DNA of 64,000 bases from CALAGB01 sp963713965 (lineage in GTDB: Bacteria > Chloroflexota > Chloroflexia > Thermomicrobiales > Thermomicrobiaceae): the NCBI GenBank assembly GCA_963713965.1, contig OY970217.1, positions 3,162,001 to 3,226,000 on the forward strand. The letters run 5' to 3'. This document shows, piece after piece, positions 26,891 through 36,800 of the stretch; the stretch's first letter is position 1; each line of letters opens with the position of its first letter. Under the pieces are notes generated by a model that was given only the letters and a program-made list of their open reading frames with translations, was not told the DNA's origin and did no database searches. The position numbers and the translations under genes were made by a program.

Positions 26891-27625
26891 ATGCACTCCG
26901 TCACGCACTGGATTGCCAAGACTGCTGCAACTGATGCTCAGGTTCTCGTCGCGATTGGTACCTTAATCCTTGCGCTGTGGACGTGGAAGATGGCGAGCGC
27001 GACAAGAGAAATGGCGAGGGAAACCAAACGGTCCGTTGATGTGTCATCAGAAATGCTGACGTTCGCCCGACAACAGGCAGAGGCTGCGCAAGAGCAGGCG
27101 ACACATGCGCGGGAAGGCCTGCTGGCTACGATTCAGCCGCTTCTTGTTGGTCTTCGGGGCGGAATTTACGGCGAAGGATTCATAAGTTTGGCGTGGTTTG
27201 GTACCGGCGACATCACCCTTACGAACCGCTCGAAGGTATGGGTGTATGACAACGCCGCAAAGCATCCTGATACGGTCTTCTTTTCGGTCCCCATGAAGAA
27301 TGTGGGGCCCGGAGTCGCGTTGATTGATCGTGCAGTCTTACGGTGCCAATCGCTGATGTTTACCGAAGCGTATGTTGAAGAGCCGATTATTCAACCGAAC
27401 GAGTTGTCGCGCATTACGTTCGGCGTCCCCCGATCCTCGTTCAGCACCGCGGTTCAACCGCCGATCATTGAGTTCTCTGTTGATGTCACGTACTCTACCG
27501 CGCGCGGCGGCGAGCTCACCAAGACAGGCTTGCACTTCCTGGTGCACAAAGCGGTGTTCGTTAACGATAGAAACTCGATCCTGTTGCCGGGCCGCGAAAA
27601 GGAAATCACCGTTCACGGCACCTAG
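26891..27625 (+). CDS. Membrane protein with N-terminal helix and coiled coil, function unknown
   Basis: The start at ATG 26891 (MHSVTHWIAKTAATD, 244 residues) is preferred over the upstream GTG at 26837, although neither has a strong ribosome binding site. One transmembrane helix (about 16-35, VLVAIGTLILALWTWKMASA) is followed by a coiled coil of Ala/Glu/Gln-rich heptads (ETKRSVDVSSEMLTFARQQA, about 45-80) and a beta-rich cytoplasmic domain. Proteins of this layout are common and uncharacterised. It follows the nuclease-like gene by 77 bases, so the two may be one operon. Confidence 0.72.
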   Translation: MHSVTHWIAKTAATDAQVLVAIGTLILALWTWKMASATREMARETKRSVDVSSEMLTFARQQAEAAQEQATHAREGLLATIQPLLVGLRGGIYGEGFISLAWFGTGDITLTNRSKVWVYDNAAKHPDTVFFSVPMKNVGPGVALIDRAVLRCQSLMFTEAYVEEPIIQPNELSRITFGVPRSSFSTAVQPPIIEFSVDVTYSTARGGELTKTGLHFLVHKAVFVNDRNSILLPGREKEITVHGT

Positions 27626-28083
27626 ATGGCTGACTCAAACATTTCGTGCAGCGATCGACTGCATATCACCTCGGTGGTTCCATGCACTGGCGGCGCGTCA
27701 GCAGTGATTAGTAAAACGCTGTTAGTGAATCCATGATTATCGAGAGCGCAGGCTGTACCGGTCATCTGTGTGTCTTCTCTTTTGGTATTGCTACCCCTCT
27801 GGCGTAATTCTGTTCGCACTAGTTAGATATTGCACGAGACTATCGTAGGAGAATAGGCGCCCTACGCGCGACTAGCCGGGTCCGGGTCCAACGTACCGCG
27901 GAAGGCGGCGAAGGTAGTCATCCGAGGCGGAGTCTATATTTCCCAATTTAGGGTCTCATGTTGGATATTGAAGTTCGCTCGTCGTTCACGGCAGAAACCT
28001 CACGAAGGCGGGCAGAGACGCCCGCAACTACATTTGCTTTCGCAGCGGGTGGAGTTCGGTGCCAAGAATCGACTCACGACTGG
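27626..28083. other. Non-coding stretch inside the island
   Basis: No gene or RNA supported. It ends at the left copy of the aldehyde dehydrogenase promoter repeat. Confidence 0.4.
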
Positions 28084-28191
28084 CCTCTGCTACACTCGCG
28101 GCATGGGCACCGATGCCAGAGCGACTGGGCGCGAACGCCGTGTCGCGGTCGAGCAGTGGAGGGAATCCAAGATGGCTGAGTTCAAGAACTA
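28084..28191 (+). repeat. Left copy of a 108-base repeat: upstream region and first codons of the aldehyde dehydrogenase gene
   Basis: It matches 31142-31250, including CCTCTGCTACACTCGCGGCA, the spacer, the GTGGAGGGAATCC ribosome binding site and ATGGCTGAGTTCAA. Here ATG 28172 opens only MAEFKN before TAG 28190-28192. Similarity stops at that point. The copies are identical at both ends but differ in a patch of about 25 bases in the middle and by one indel, so the duplication is not recent. Confidence 0.88.
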
Positions 28192-28381
28192 GGGTGGCAC
28201 TATTGGCAAAACCCGGCGACGGCCGATTTATGATCGCGGCGTAGAGCTTGTCACAGCGAGAGGCTCAAATGTTGCCACAAGCGCCGTCTTAGGTACGAAA
28301 TCTAAGGTATCACGAGCAAGACGGGACTTGAAATTGCGCAGACTGTGACTGTGTGGCAGTTGATCTATGCACGCCGCTATC

Positions 28382-28467
28382 GTACACTTGATGTGTAAGA
28401 CGGAAACCGCCCACAGGCGGCAACTACGTTTTGCTTTACCCGGCCACACATGGCCGGGCACTTTTTT
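28382..28467 (+). ncRNA. Candidate small RNA with two hairpins, each with a CACA loop, ending in a terminator
   Basis: CCGCC (28407-28411) and GGCGG (28416-28420) enclose CACA. CCCGGCCA (28439-28446) and TGGCCGGG (28451-28458) enclose another CACA and are followed by six T (28462-28467), a good intrinsic terminator on the plus strand. There is no plus-strand gene upstream that needs it. The hairpins overlap the 3' end of the DUF3800 gene on the other strand. The 5' end is a guess; a TACACT near 28383 could be a -10 box, which would move the start downstream. Confidence 0.4.
28439..28467 (+). terminator. Intrinsic terminator (plus strand) at the DUF3800 3' end
   Basis: An eight-pair GC-rich stem with a CACA loop and a T6 run. 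Read on the minus strand the same stem lies just after the DUF3800 stop codon but is not followed by a T-run. Confidence 0.65.
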
Positions 28468-29188
28468 ATGCAGCGCGAATGATGCCATGTGGATCTGCCT
28501 TGAAGGCTTTGCGAACAAGGATCGGATCCAGAATGTTGAAAGCCAAATGAAGATTGTAAGCGTTTTTCGCCGGTAGTTGGCATTCACGGCGCAGCAGCGC
28601 GTACGCGCAACAATCGGCAAGCTGCACGAAGTAGGACCGGTCAGACCTAAGGAATACTGGATCTTCGATGATCCGTTTTGTCGGGATTTGTTTCGTTGTT
28701 GCTCCTGTCGCACCCCAGCCACCAAATTGGCTCGGAATAGGATTGTGTACTCGTCGTTGTCGAGAGATCGACGGGTAGAGGTGCTCTTTTCCTTCATCAC
28801 ACAGAAGAAGCGCGTGTGTTCCTTTTCCCTCGGCGTTCCGCTGAATGCGGTTCAGCAATCGCTCGAACGCAACATCCTCGTGCTTCTTTGATCCCGTTGC
28901 ATTGAATAACATAACGCCGGGGAGCTCAGTGACCAACTTGAGTATTTCGCGATAGATGAAGCAGCGCAGTCCTTTTGGAATAGGTTTCGGCGCGATCCGG
29001 CCACGACCGGACACCAATCTCCACGCATGCAGTTCTTTTCGAACGTAGATTCCGTACCGGTCGCGGAGCGATCGGCGAAACGCCTTGATCATCTGGAGTG
29101 AGTCGTCCCATTTATCGTGTGGTATCGCAAGGGCTGAGATGGCGCAGAAGTTCTGCTCCATCGCTTCATCGATATAAACGAGGTACAT
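28466..29188 (-). CDS. DUF3800 family protein (RNase H-like fold), probably island/defence associated
   Basis: The 240-residue protein starts MYLVYIDEAM, the usual DUF3800 beginning with an acidic residue on the first strand; AAAGGA lies 11 bases before that ATG. The family elements follow: a KELHAW segment, LLCDEGKEHLY with the internal acidic residues, and RSDRSYFVQLADCCAYAL with the C-terminal Asp. DUF3800 proteins are predicted to share the ribonuclease H fold and are often found in mobile or defence regions; their activity is mostly uncharacterised. The downstream twin-hairpin RNA candidate overlaps its stop codon. It shares strand with the methyltransferase gene 160 bases upstream. Confidence 0.8.
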   Translation of the reverse strand: MYLVYIDEAMEQNFCAISALAIPHDKWDDSLQMIKAFRRSLRDRYGIYVRKELHAWRLVSGRGRIAPKPIPKGLRCFIYREILKLVTELPGVMLFNATGSKKHEDVAFERLLNRIQRNAEGKGTHALLLCDEGKEHLYPSISRQRRVHNPIPSQFGGWGATGATTKQIPTKRIIEDPVFLRSDRSYFVQLADCCAYALLRRECQLPAKNAYNLHLAFNILDPILVRKAFKADPHGIIRAA

Positions 29189-29346
29189 GTCGGCAAATAT
29201 CCTTTGCAACTTCCGAGTCCGAGGAGAGAGTGCGTTGCCCCCGACTGCACCTCAACGGGCTGGTTCCTTCGATGTTCGTACACATGGTAACACGATCCAT
29301 GTGTTCGCTCAAGGCGAACACCTCGAAAGATCTGAATGCCGACCAG

Positions 29347-31002
29347 CTACGCTTCTTGTTGGAACAGCCCCTTCTGCTCCACAGGCTTCTTTTGGAACTG
29401 TGCGAGTTGGTATGGGTTGTACCGTGTTGGGATGCGCGGCTGCTGCCCCTTCAGTAGGTCGCCGATCGTAATGATCTGCATCTTGGGGTAGTCCTCGTTC
29501 ATCCACTCGGAGTGATAGAACCCCGCCTCAAGGGCTTCCACGTTCATCGGCGCTGTTGGCTCCTCCAACGTGATGAGCAGCCCAATCTCGGCGTTCTCGC
29601 GCTCGACCGTGCCTTTGAGGTCCCGCACGGTTGCGCTGTTGACGTGCCCAGACTTGACCTGAACGATGCAGCGATGCGGCGTTTTGACGTCCTTGCCGAG
29701 GAATGAGATGGTCCCGTCGATACCCTTGTCCGCGCCCTTCTTGGGTTTGCCCTTGGCGTCCTCGACCGGTCGCGCACTAACAAGCGTGAGTGCCCAGTAT
29801 TGGAAGTCGTAGCGGTCGGCGTCGGCCAACGCATGAGCACCACCGATGTCGGCCGGTTCACCGTGGAGACTGATCTCGACGCCGGGGAACATGCTCTTCA
29901 TGCGCGAGACGATGAGAGTGATGGCTAGGTGAGTGATGTCAATGCCGATCCATCGACGATTGAGTTTCTCGGCAGAGGCGACCGCAGTGCCGCAACCACA
30001 GAAGGGGTCGAGAACGAGGTCGTTGACATTGGAGGATGACTCGATGATTCGTTCTAGGAGCGCGAGAGGTTTCTGCGTCGGGTAGCCTAGGCGTTCGGAG
30101 CCGACAGGGTTGATGCGATCGATATCGTCCCAAATGTCAGGCACGGCTTTGCCTTTGAGTTCATCTCGATACCGCTTGTATTGTGGAACCCCTCGTCCTC
30201 CCTTTGGCCAATAGATGCGCCCTTCCGCTTCCCATGCATCGAGCTCTTCCGGAGTAGCACTCCAGTGTCGACCAATTGAAGCCGGGTCAAATCCACGCCA
30301 TGGTTGGCCACTTGGACCAGAACGGGTTCCGGCTCCGGTCAGATCGGCTCGCCAATAGAGACGACCGTCGCCGTCGTTGAATCGGTAGTATTTGTCGAGG
30401 TACGCCGCATCGTAGTCGGTTCGCGGCTCATTCCAGGTCACACTGTCGTTTTGTCCGTAATACAGCAAAACGTCATGAATCGGCGCGTACTTCTTGGCAC
30501 TGCTGTGCGAAGTCGTTCTCTTCCAGATGACCTCGTTCCGAAAATTCCGGGGTCCCCAGATCGTATCCATCACCACCTTGAGGTAGTGACTCGCGGTCGG
30601 GTCACAGTGCAGGTAGATCGAGCCGGTGGGTTTGAGGACACGATGCAACTCGATCAACCGAATGGTCATCATGACGAGGTACGCCATCATGTCGTTCGAA
30701 CCGATGAACGAGCGCATGGCGACGATGAGGTCCGACACTTTTTGCGGTACATGGTTGCCGTGTACGAGCTCGGCGTAGGTGGCCTCAGCCGACTCCGTCC
30801 AATGCCACGTGTCTGTGAACGCCTCGATCTGAGCATCGCTCTCGTGCCGGTTGTTCTCCTTGAACAGCACGTTGTAATTGCGGTTTGAGTTGAACGGCGG
30901 ATCGAGGTAGATGAGGTCGACCGACTCCGAGTCGATGTAGTCGCGCAGGATGTTTAGGTTGTCACCCCAGTAGAGGTCGCCCATCAGTGCCCCCATGCTC
31001 AT
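29347..31002 (-). CDS. Beta-class DNA methyltransferase with C-terminal Mrr-like nuclease domain
   Basis: In this 551-residue protein the catalytic motif LIYLDPPFNSNRNY (DPPF, about 33-46) comes first and the AdoMet-binding motif LVLDPFCGCGTAVASAEKL (about 325-343) later, the order of beta-class N6-adenine or N4-cytosine methyltransferases such as type III Mod. HCDPTASHYLKVVMD and RWIGIDIT are also typical. The last 170 residues contain DKGIDGTISF and RCIVQVKSGHVNSATVRDL, the D...QxK pattern of Mrr_cat-type PD-(D/E)XK domains. One polypeptide may thus modify and cleave DNA, or the nuclease domain may be vestigial. Starts at 31002 and 30984 are both possible. No separate res or specificity gene is present. 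Confidence 0.87.
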   Translation of the reverse strand: MSMGALMGDLYWGDNLNILRDYIDSESVDLIYLDPPFNSNRNYNVLFKENNRHESDAQIEAFTDTWHWTESAEATYAELVHGNHVPQKVSDLIVAMRSFIGSNDMMAYLVMMTIRLIELHRVLKPTGSIYLHCDPTASHYLKVVMDTIWGPRNFRNEVIWKRTTSHSSAKKYAPIHDVLLYYGQNDSVTWNEPRTDYDAAYLDKYYRFNDGDGRLYWRADLTGAGTRSGPSGQPWRGFDPASIGRHWSATPEELDAWEAEGRIYWPKGGRGVPQYKRYRDELKGKAVPDIWDDIDRINPVGSERLGYPTQKPLALLERIIESSSNVNDLVLDPFCGCGTAVASAEKLNRRWIGIDITHLAITLIVSRMKSMFPGVEISLHGEPADIGGAHALADADRYDFQYWALTLVSARPVEDAKGKPKKGADKGIDGTISFLGKDVKTPHRCIVQVKSGHVNSATVRDLKGTVERENAEIGLLITLEEPTAPMNVEALEAGFYHSEWMNEDYPKMQIITIGDLLKGQQPRIPTRYNPYQLAQFQKKPVEQKGLFQQEA

Positions 31003-31141
31003 TCGTCGCGCGGTGATTCATCCACATTATGCACGTTGTCAGCAAGTACGGGTAAGACAACCGGCAAAAGCGCCAACCCGATTCCATTGTCGGCTGAGCT
31101 AATTGGGAGACGAACTCACGTTCCCCGAATCTAACCTCGTC

Positions 31142-31250
31142 CCTCTGCTACACTCGCGGCATGAGCACCGATGCCAGAGCGACTTGGCGCGTCAGACACC
31201 GCGCCGGTTACGCAGTGGAGGGAATCCGAGATGGCTGAGTTCAAAAACTA
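31142..31250 (+). repeat. Right (functional) copy of the aldehyde dehydrogenase promoter/5' repeat
   Basis: This is the intact upstream region and first codons of the aldehyde dehydrogenase gene. It corresponds to 28084-28191. The two copies flank the DUF3800/methyltransferase module. Confidence 0.88.
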
Positions 31251-32706
31251 CATCAATGGGAAATGGGTGGACGCCAGGTCCGGACACGAGTTCGATCGTA
31301 AGAATCCGGCGACCGGCGAGGTGGTCGGAACGTTCGCCAAGAGCAACGCGGACGATGTGAATGACGCGGTGGCCGCGGCGAGCGAAGCCTTCAAGAAGTG
31401 GCGTCTCCATCCCGCGCCGAAACGCGGCGAGATTCTCTATCGCATCGGCCAGCTCCTGATGGACAACAAGGACCGCATCGCCAAAGAGATGACCCAAGAG
31501 ATGGGCAAGGTCCTGACCGAAGCGCGCGGCGACGTGCAAGAGGGCATCGATATGGCCTTCTATATGGCGGGCGAGGGACGGCGCATGTGGGGCCAGACGA
31601 CGCCGTCGGAGCTGCCCAACAAGTGGAACATGTCGACACGCAAGCCGCTCGGCGTGGTCGGGCTCATCACACCGTGGAATTTCCCCATGGCCATCCCGAC
31701 CTGGAAGATGATGCCCGCACTTGTCACCGGCAACACCGTGGTCTTCAAACCGGCCAGCTTCAGCCCCAAGACGGCGATACGTTTGGTCGAGCTCTTTGAA
31801 GAAGCGGGACTGCCGCCTGGAGTCCTCAACCTTGTCCTGGGTGGCGGAGAAGATGTCGGCGATGCCATCCTCAAGCATCCGGATGTGGCCATGATCTCCT
31901 TCACCGGATCGACCGATGTCGGGCGCGAGGTCGCGGTCGAGTGTGCCCGCAACATGAAGCGCGTCTCGCTGGAGATGGGCGGCAAGAACGCCGTCATGGT
32001 GATGGATGACGCCGACCTGGATCTGGCCGTGGACGGAATCCTCTGGAGCGCGTTCGGCACCTCCGGCCAGCGCTGCACGGCAGCCAGCCGCGTCATCGTT
32101 CATCGCGCCGTTCAGCGGGAGCTCGTCGAGCGCTTGGCCACCCGTGCCGGTGGGATGCGGCTCGGCTATGGCCTGGAAGAGACCACCGATCTCGGCCCGG
32201 TGGTAAGCGCCGGTCAGCTCGAGCGGGTCCACAGCTACGTCGGGATCGGCTCAAATGAGGGCGCGTCGCTGGTCGTCGGAGGTCAGATCGTACGGGAAGG
32301 CGACCTGAGCAAGGGGCATTACCATCAGCCGACGATCTTCGACAATGTCAAGCCGACCATGCGTATCGCCCAGGAGGAGATCTTCGGCCCGGTGATGTCG
32401 ATCATTCCGGTCGATAGCCTGGACGAAGCCATCGAAGTTTCGAACGGCGTAGCCTACGGGCTGTCGGCGTCGATCTTCACGCAGGACGTCAACAAGGCGT
32501 TCCGGGCCATGCAGGACATCTTCACCGGAATCATCTACATCAACGCCGGGACCATCGGTGCCGAGATTCACCTGCCCTTCGGCGGTACCAAGGCCACCGG
32601 CAACGGACACCGTGAAGCGGGGCAGGCCGGACTCGACGTTTTCACCGAATGGCAGAGCATCTACGTCGATTACAGTGGCCGTTTGCAACGCGCCCAGATC
32701 GACTGA
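31231..32706 (+). CDS. NAD(P)-dependent aldehyde dehydrogenase (succinate- or 2-oxoglutarate-semialdehyde-type)
   Basis: From ATG 31231 (MAEFKNYINGKWVDARSGHE, 491 residues), with GGAGGG ten bases upstream. The oxyanion asparagine is in TPWNFPMAIPTWKM, the general base in LEMGGKNAV and the catalytic cysteine in SGQRCTAASR. The cofactor loop FTGSTDVGREVA and the end motifs EIFGPVMSI and PFGGTKATGNGHREAG are intact. It resembles dehydrogenases of non-phosphorylated semialdehydes used in sugar-acid breakdown, but the substrate cannot be fixed from sequence alone. Its 5' region has been duplicated at 28084-28191. Confidence 0.92.
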   Translation: MAEFKNYINGKWVDARSGHEFDRKNPATGEVVGTFAKSNADDVNDAVAAASEAFKKWRLHPAPKRGEILYRIGQLLMDNKDRIAKEMTQEMGKVLTEARGDVQEGIDMAFYMAGEGRRMWGQTTPSELPNKWNMSTRKPLGVVGLITPWNFPMAIPTWKMMPALVTGNTVVFKPASFSPKTAIRLVELFEEAGLPPGVLNLVLGGGEDVGDAILKHPDVAMISFTGSTDVGREVAVECARNMKRVSLEMGGKNAVMVMDDADLDLAVDGILWSAFGTSGQRCTAASRVIVHRAVQRELVERLATRAGGMRLGYGLEETTDLGPVVSAGQLERVHSYVGIGSNEGASLVVGGQIVREGDLSKGHYHQPTIFDNVKPTMRIAQEEIFGPVMSIIPVDSLDEAIEVSNGVAYGLSASIFTQDVNKAFRAMQDIFTGIIYINAGTIGAEIHLPFGGTKATGNGHREAGQAGLDVFTEWQSIYVDYSGRLQRAQID

Positions 32707-32727
32707 TCCAGCGACTCGCAGCACTCA

Positions 32728-32753
32728 CGCGCCAGGCGATTTCGTCTGGCGCG
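32728..32753 (+). terminator. Strong hairpin after the aldehyde dehydrogenase gene
   Basis: CGCGCCAGGCG and CGTCTGGCGCG form an 11-pair stem (one G-T pair) with an ATTT loop, 22 bases after the stop codon. There is no T-run, so it may be a Rho-independent terminator of weak type or an RNA-stabilising end. Confidence 0.5.
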
Positions 32754-32826
32754 CCCTAGTTCCCACCGAATCATGCGCCGCGGTTCACGGCTGCAAGCGC
32801 GACCTCGCAAACGGTAAGATCAATGT

Positions 32827-33768
32827 ATGACCGACACGTCCGTGACATCCTTCCTACAAGGTAACGCCGGCCTAAGTCCTGCTCTGCAGGGCCAACTTTT
32901 GCGCTCGGTCCTTTTGATCGCATTGATCTGGTTCCTCTGGTGGCTCGTCGTTCGATTCGGGCTCAGCCGAGTCGACGAATCGACGGTCCGGTACCGCGCA
33001 CAGAAGGCGCTGAACTACGTTGCCTTTGCGCTCGGGTTTCTCCTGGTCGGACGTATCTGGTTCGTCGGGGTGGCTTCGCTCGCCACCTTCCTTGGCCTGC
33101 TTACAGCGGGACTGGCTATCGCGCTCAAAGACCCCATCGTGAGCCTGGTGGCCTGGTTCTTCATCCTGTGGCGACGTCCGTTTGAGGTTGGAGATCGCAT
33201 TCAAATCGGCGAATTCGCGGGAGACGTCATCGACCAGCGCATCTTCCAGTTCACGCTCATGGAGATCGGGAATTGGGTCGATGCTGACCAGTCGACTGGC
33301 CGCATTGTCCACGTTCCCAACGCCAGCGTCTTCAGTGAGCCACAGGCCAACTACAGTAAGGGTACTCGCTACATCTGGAACGAGCTGCCGGTGTTGGTGA
33401 CCTACGAAAGCGACTGGGAAACGGCCAAGCACATCTTGCATGACATCGTGAGTAAGCGGACGCATCAGCTGGGCGAATCTGCGCGACAAGATCTGCGACG
33501 TGCCAGTCGTCGGTTCATGCTGCACAACATCGATTTTGAACCGCGTGTTTACACCAGCGTGCAGGACAGCGGCATCTTGCTGACCCTTCGCTATCTGTGC
33601 GAACCGCGACGTCGACGCGTCTCAGCTGAGCTCATTTGGGAAGACGTGCTACATGCGTTTGCCCAGCATGACAACATCGATTTCGCGTATCCCACCATGC
33701 GCTACTACGACAATACCTACGAAGGGAAGAAAGGCGCGCGCGCGGAGAGGCCGGAACAGGTTACGTAG
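32827..33768 (+). CDS. MscS-family mechanosensitive channel
   Basis: The 313-residue protein has three transmembrane segments (about 20-42, 58-80 and 82-110). The last is the pore-lining helix in family style (FLGLLTAGLAIALKDPIVSL), followed by FFILWRRPFEVGDRIQIGEF at the start of the cytoplasmic beta domain. IVHVPNASVFSEPQANYSKG is the usual MscS beta-domain end. The C-terminal alpha/beta part includes NIDFEPRVY and NIDFAYPTMRYYDN. It should release solutes on hypo-osmotic shock. It is converging with the diguanylate cyclase gene on the other strand. Confidence 0.92.
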   Translation: MTDTSVTSFLQGNAGLSPALQGQLLRSVLLIALIWFLWWLVVRFGLSRVDESTVRYRAQKALNYVAFALGFLLVGRIWFVGVASLATFLGLLTAGLAIALKDPIVSLVAWFFILWRRPFEVGDRIQIGEFAGDVIDQRIFQFTLMEIGNWVDADQSTGRIVHVPNASVFSEPQANYSKGTRYIWNELPVLVTYESDWETAKHILHDIVSKRTHQLGESARQDLRRASRRFMLHNIDFEPRVYTSVQDSGILLTLRYLCEPRRRRVSAELIWEDVLHAFAQHDNIDFAYPTMRYYDNTYEGKKGARAERPEQVT

Positions 33769-33820
33769 TGGGCGCTGTTTGGCAATCGATCGGGCATGAT
33801 ACGGCAACCGCGACGCCAGT

Positions 33821-36800
33821 TCAGTTCTCTAGTCCTGCAGGCCCATCCAGCAGCGATGGAATCTGCTCAGGAGCCAGGGGCGGCGAGAGCAGGAATCCCT
33901 GGGCGATGTCGCAGCCAAGCTGCCGCAGGATCTCGAGCTGTTTGGCCGACTCAATCCCTTCGCCGATGATCTGCATCGACATGGCGTGACCCAACTGCAC
34001 CATGGTCGAGATCAATACCGACTCCGAACCTCGCTCCCCCAATGCGTCGATGAACGTCCGGTCCATCTTGAGGAAGTCAAACGGGAACCGTGTCAAGTGC
34101 GCCAGTGACGAGTAGCCAGTGCCGAAATCGTCGATGGCTAGCTGCACACCAAGATCGTGAAGTCGATTCAGTACCGAACGCGCCTGCTCTGGATCGTCCA
34201 TGATGGTCGACTCGGTCATCTCGAGCGTCAGGTGTCGCGCCGGCAAGCCGGAGTTCGTCAGGGAGCGGATCACGTCATCGATGAGCGTGGGTTCCCGGAA
34301 TTGACGGGCAGAGAGGTTGACGCTGATCCAGACGTCATGACTCAGTAGACCGAGATCGAGCCAGCGTTTGGCCTGAGTGCATGCCTCCAGTAGGACACAC
34401 CGTCCCAGTGGCACGATCAGCCCGGTCTCTTCGGCAATTCCAATGAATTCATGGGGCGGGATCAGCCCCTTCTCATCATGTTGCCAGCGCACGAGCGCCT
34501 CGAGACCGATGACGCGTCCGGTTGAGATGCGGAACTGTGGCTGAAAGTGGAGGCGCAACCCATCCTGTTCGATCGCGACGCGCAGGTCCTGTTCGATTTC
34601 CAAGCGCCTGAGCGTTTCACGATGCATCTCCGGATCGAATACCGCATGCTGAGCGCGACCGGCTCTCTTTGCGCGGTACATGGCCGTATCGGCGTCTCGG
34701 ATGATCTCCTCCGGCAGTGAGCCGCCATCACGGCTGAGCGCGATGCCTAGCGATGCCGTCACCTGCACGCTTCGTCCGTCAAGCATGATGGGTTTATTGA
34801 GGATCGATTCGATCTTCTTCACTACGCGCAGGGCGCCGGCAACGTCGCCGACCTCCTCGACCAGGATCACGAACTCGTCACCACCGAGACGCGCGACCGT
34901 ATCACTCTTGCGCAGTCCCGCGTTTACTCGTCGCCCCACCTCGATGATCAGCGCGTCGCCCAGCCCGTGTCCGAGCGAGTCATTGACGATCTTCAGGTTG
35001 TCCAGATCGAAGAAGATAACGGCAAGCGGTACTCCAGTGCGCTGCGAACGATCGAGGGCGTGCTCAAGACGATCGAGAAGAAGCTTGCGATTCGGCAAAC
35101 CAGTCAAGCCATCGTGGAGCGCCTGGTCGATCAGCCGCTGTTCCAGGACCTTACGATCGCTGATGTCGTGATTGACCACGACCGCTCCAGCGATGCGACC
35201 GTCCGGCCGGCGAATGGGCACCGCGGAATGGAGGATCGTTTTTGGCTGGCCGTCCTCACCTGGAATGTCGATCTCGCGGTTGATTGTTGCCTCGCCATAC
35301 CTGATCGCGTTCGACATTCCCCATCCTTGCTCGGGCGTGGAGAGATCTCGTTGAGACGGCGCATTCCCAGTGACCTTCTCGGGCTGCGAGTCCGTGCTCG
35401 GCGCATCTCGCAAACCGATGTCGGCGGAGTTCATCATGGTGATGCGACCGTCGGCATCGGCCACCCGGACTCCGACGGGCAGGGTATCGAGAACCAGTCG
35501 AAGCAGGCGCTCGTTCTCGCGACGCTCCTGTTCCGTCCGGTAGCGGTACATGGCGAGGTGCGCGAGACTCATAGCCTCGGCGATGACTTGCGCCTCTTCT
35601 GGTTCCGGACCGCGCTGGTCATCGATGAGGATTGCCAAAGCACCCCAGAGTTCACGCGAACCAGCGCTCGCGATCGGTATTGACCAACTGTGATGGTATC
35701 GAGACCGCTGGCTGGATCGTCGTTGCAGCGGGAGCTCGACGACCTGGCGAGATCGCCCGCCGTTTTCGTGCGTGAGGTTCGCAATTCGCTGAAGCGTGAC
35801 CCCGTGTTCACGCAGGACGCGAACCGCATCGGCGTCGTTCGGAGATGCATCGCATGACTCTGCATTGAGCTCCGAGTCAGCCATCAGGACACAGGCTGCC
35901 GCGCCGTCAATCTGCGACGTCACCGCCGCGCAGACGGCCGACAGGACTTCGGAGAGTGGGCGCCCTTCAATCAGGAGCCGAAGCACGTTGTTCTGGACCG
36001 AGCGCACATGGTCCACTCGATGTCGATCGGTGTTGTTTCTCGAGTTGACCACGATTCCCGCGACCGACGGATCGTCCAGCCGATTGCGGAACGTGCTTTC
36101 GATCCAGCGAACCTGACCGGATCGGTCATGAATGCGATATCCCAGTTCCACCATGCCGGAGGACGTCTTCGTCAGATCCTCGAGCGCATTGGCCACCAGG
36201 TCTTTGTCGGCGGAGTGAATGAATGACACCAACGGCTGGCCGACTAAGTCGTTGGCCGCATATCCGAGAATCGCTTCCGAAGACGGACTCTGATAGGTGG
36301 TTACGCCGCGGTAATCCAGAATTGAGACAGCGTCAGTAGAGCGTTCCACGAGCCGCCGGAAACGTGTCTCGCTCTGGCGCAGTGCCTCTTCAGCGATGGC
36401 TCGATCGGTCACGTCGCGCAGGAAAGCCTGGATTCGAGTGACCTTCCCATCGTCGTCGACAACAAGCCCGACGTTGGCGTCCAGGTGGAGAGTCTTTCCG
36501 TCTTTCGTGAGGACTCTCAACATGTAGTTGCGTGGCACCGGTGCTCCGGAAAGCCGTTGTCTCAACATATTGAGGACGCGTTCACGGTCGTCCGGGTGGA
36601 GAATATCAGCAATGCGAAGTGAGTACGCCTCGTCCTCGGAGTAACCACTCAATTCCACGAACCGCCTGTTGACGAAATTGAATCGACCCTGGACGTCATA
36701 CGAGACGATGACGTCATTGGCGTTGTCGACGAGTTGCTGGTAGCGGTCGCTCATCCGGCGAATCTGTTCTTCGGCGAGCTTTTGTTCGGTGATGTCCTGG

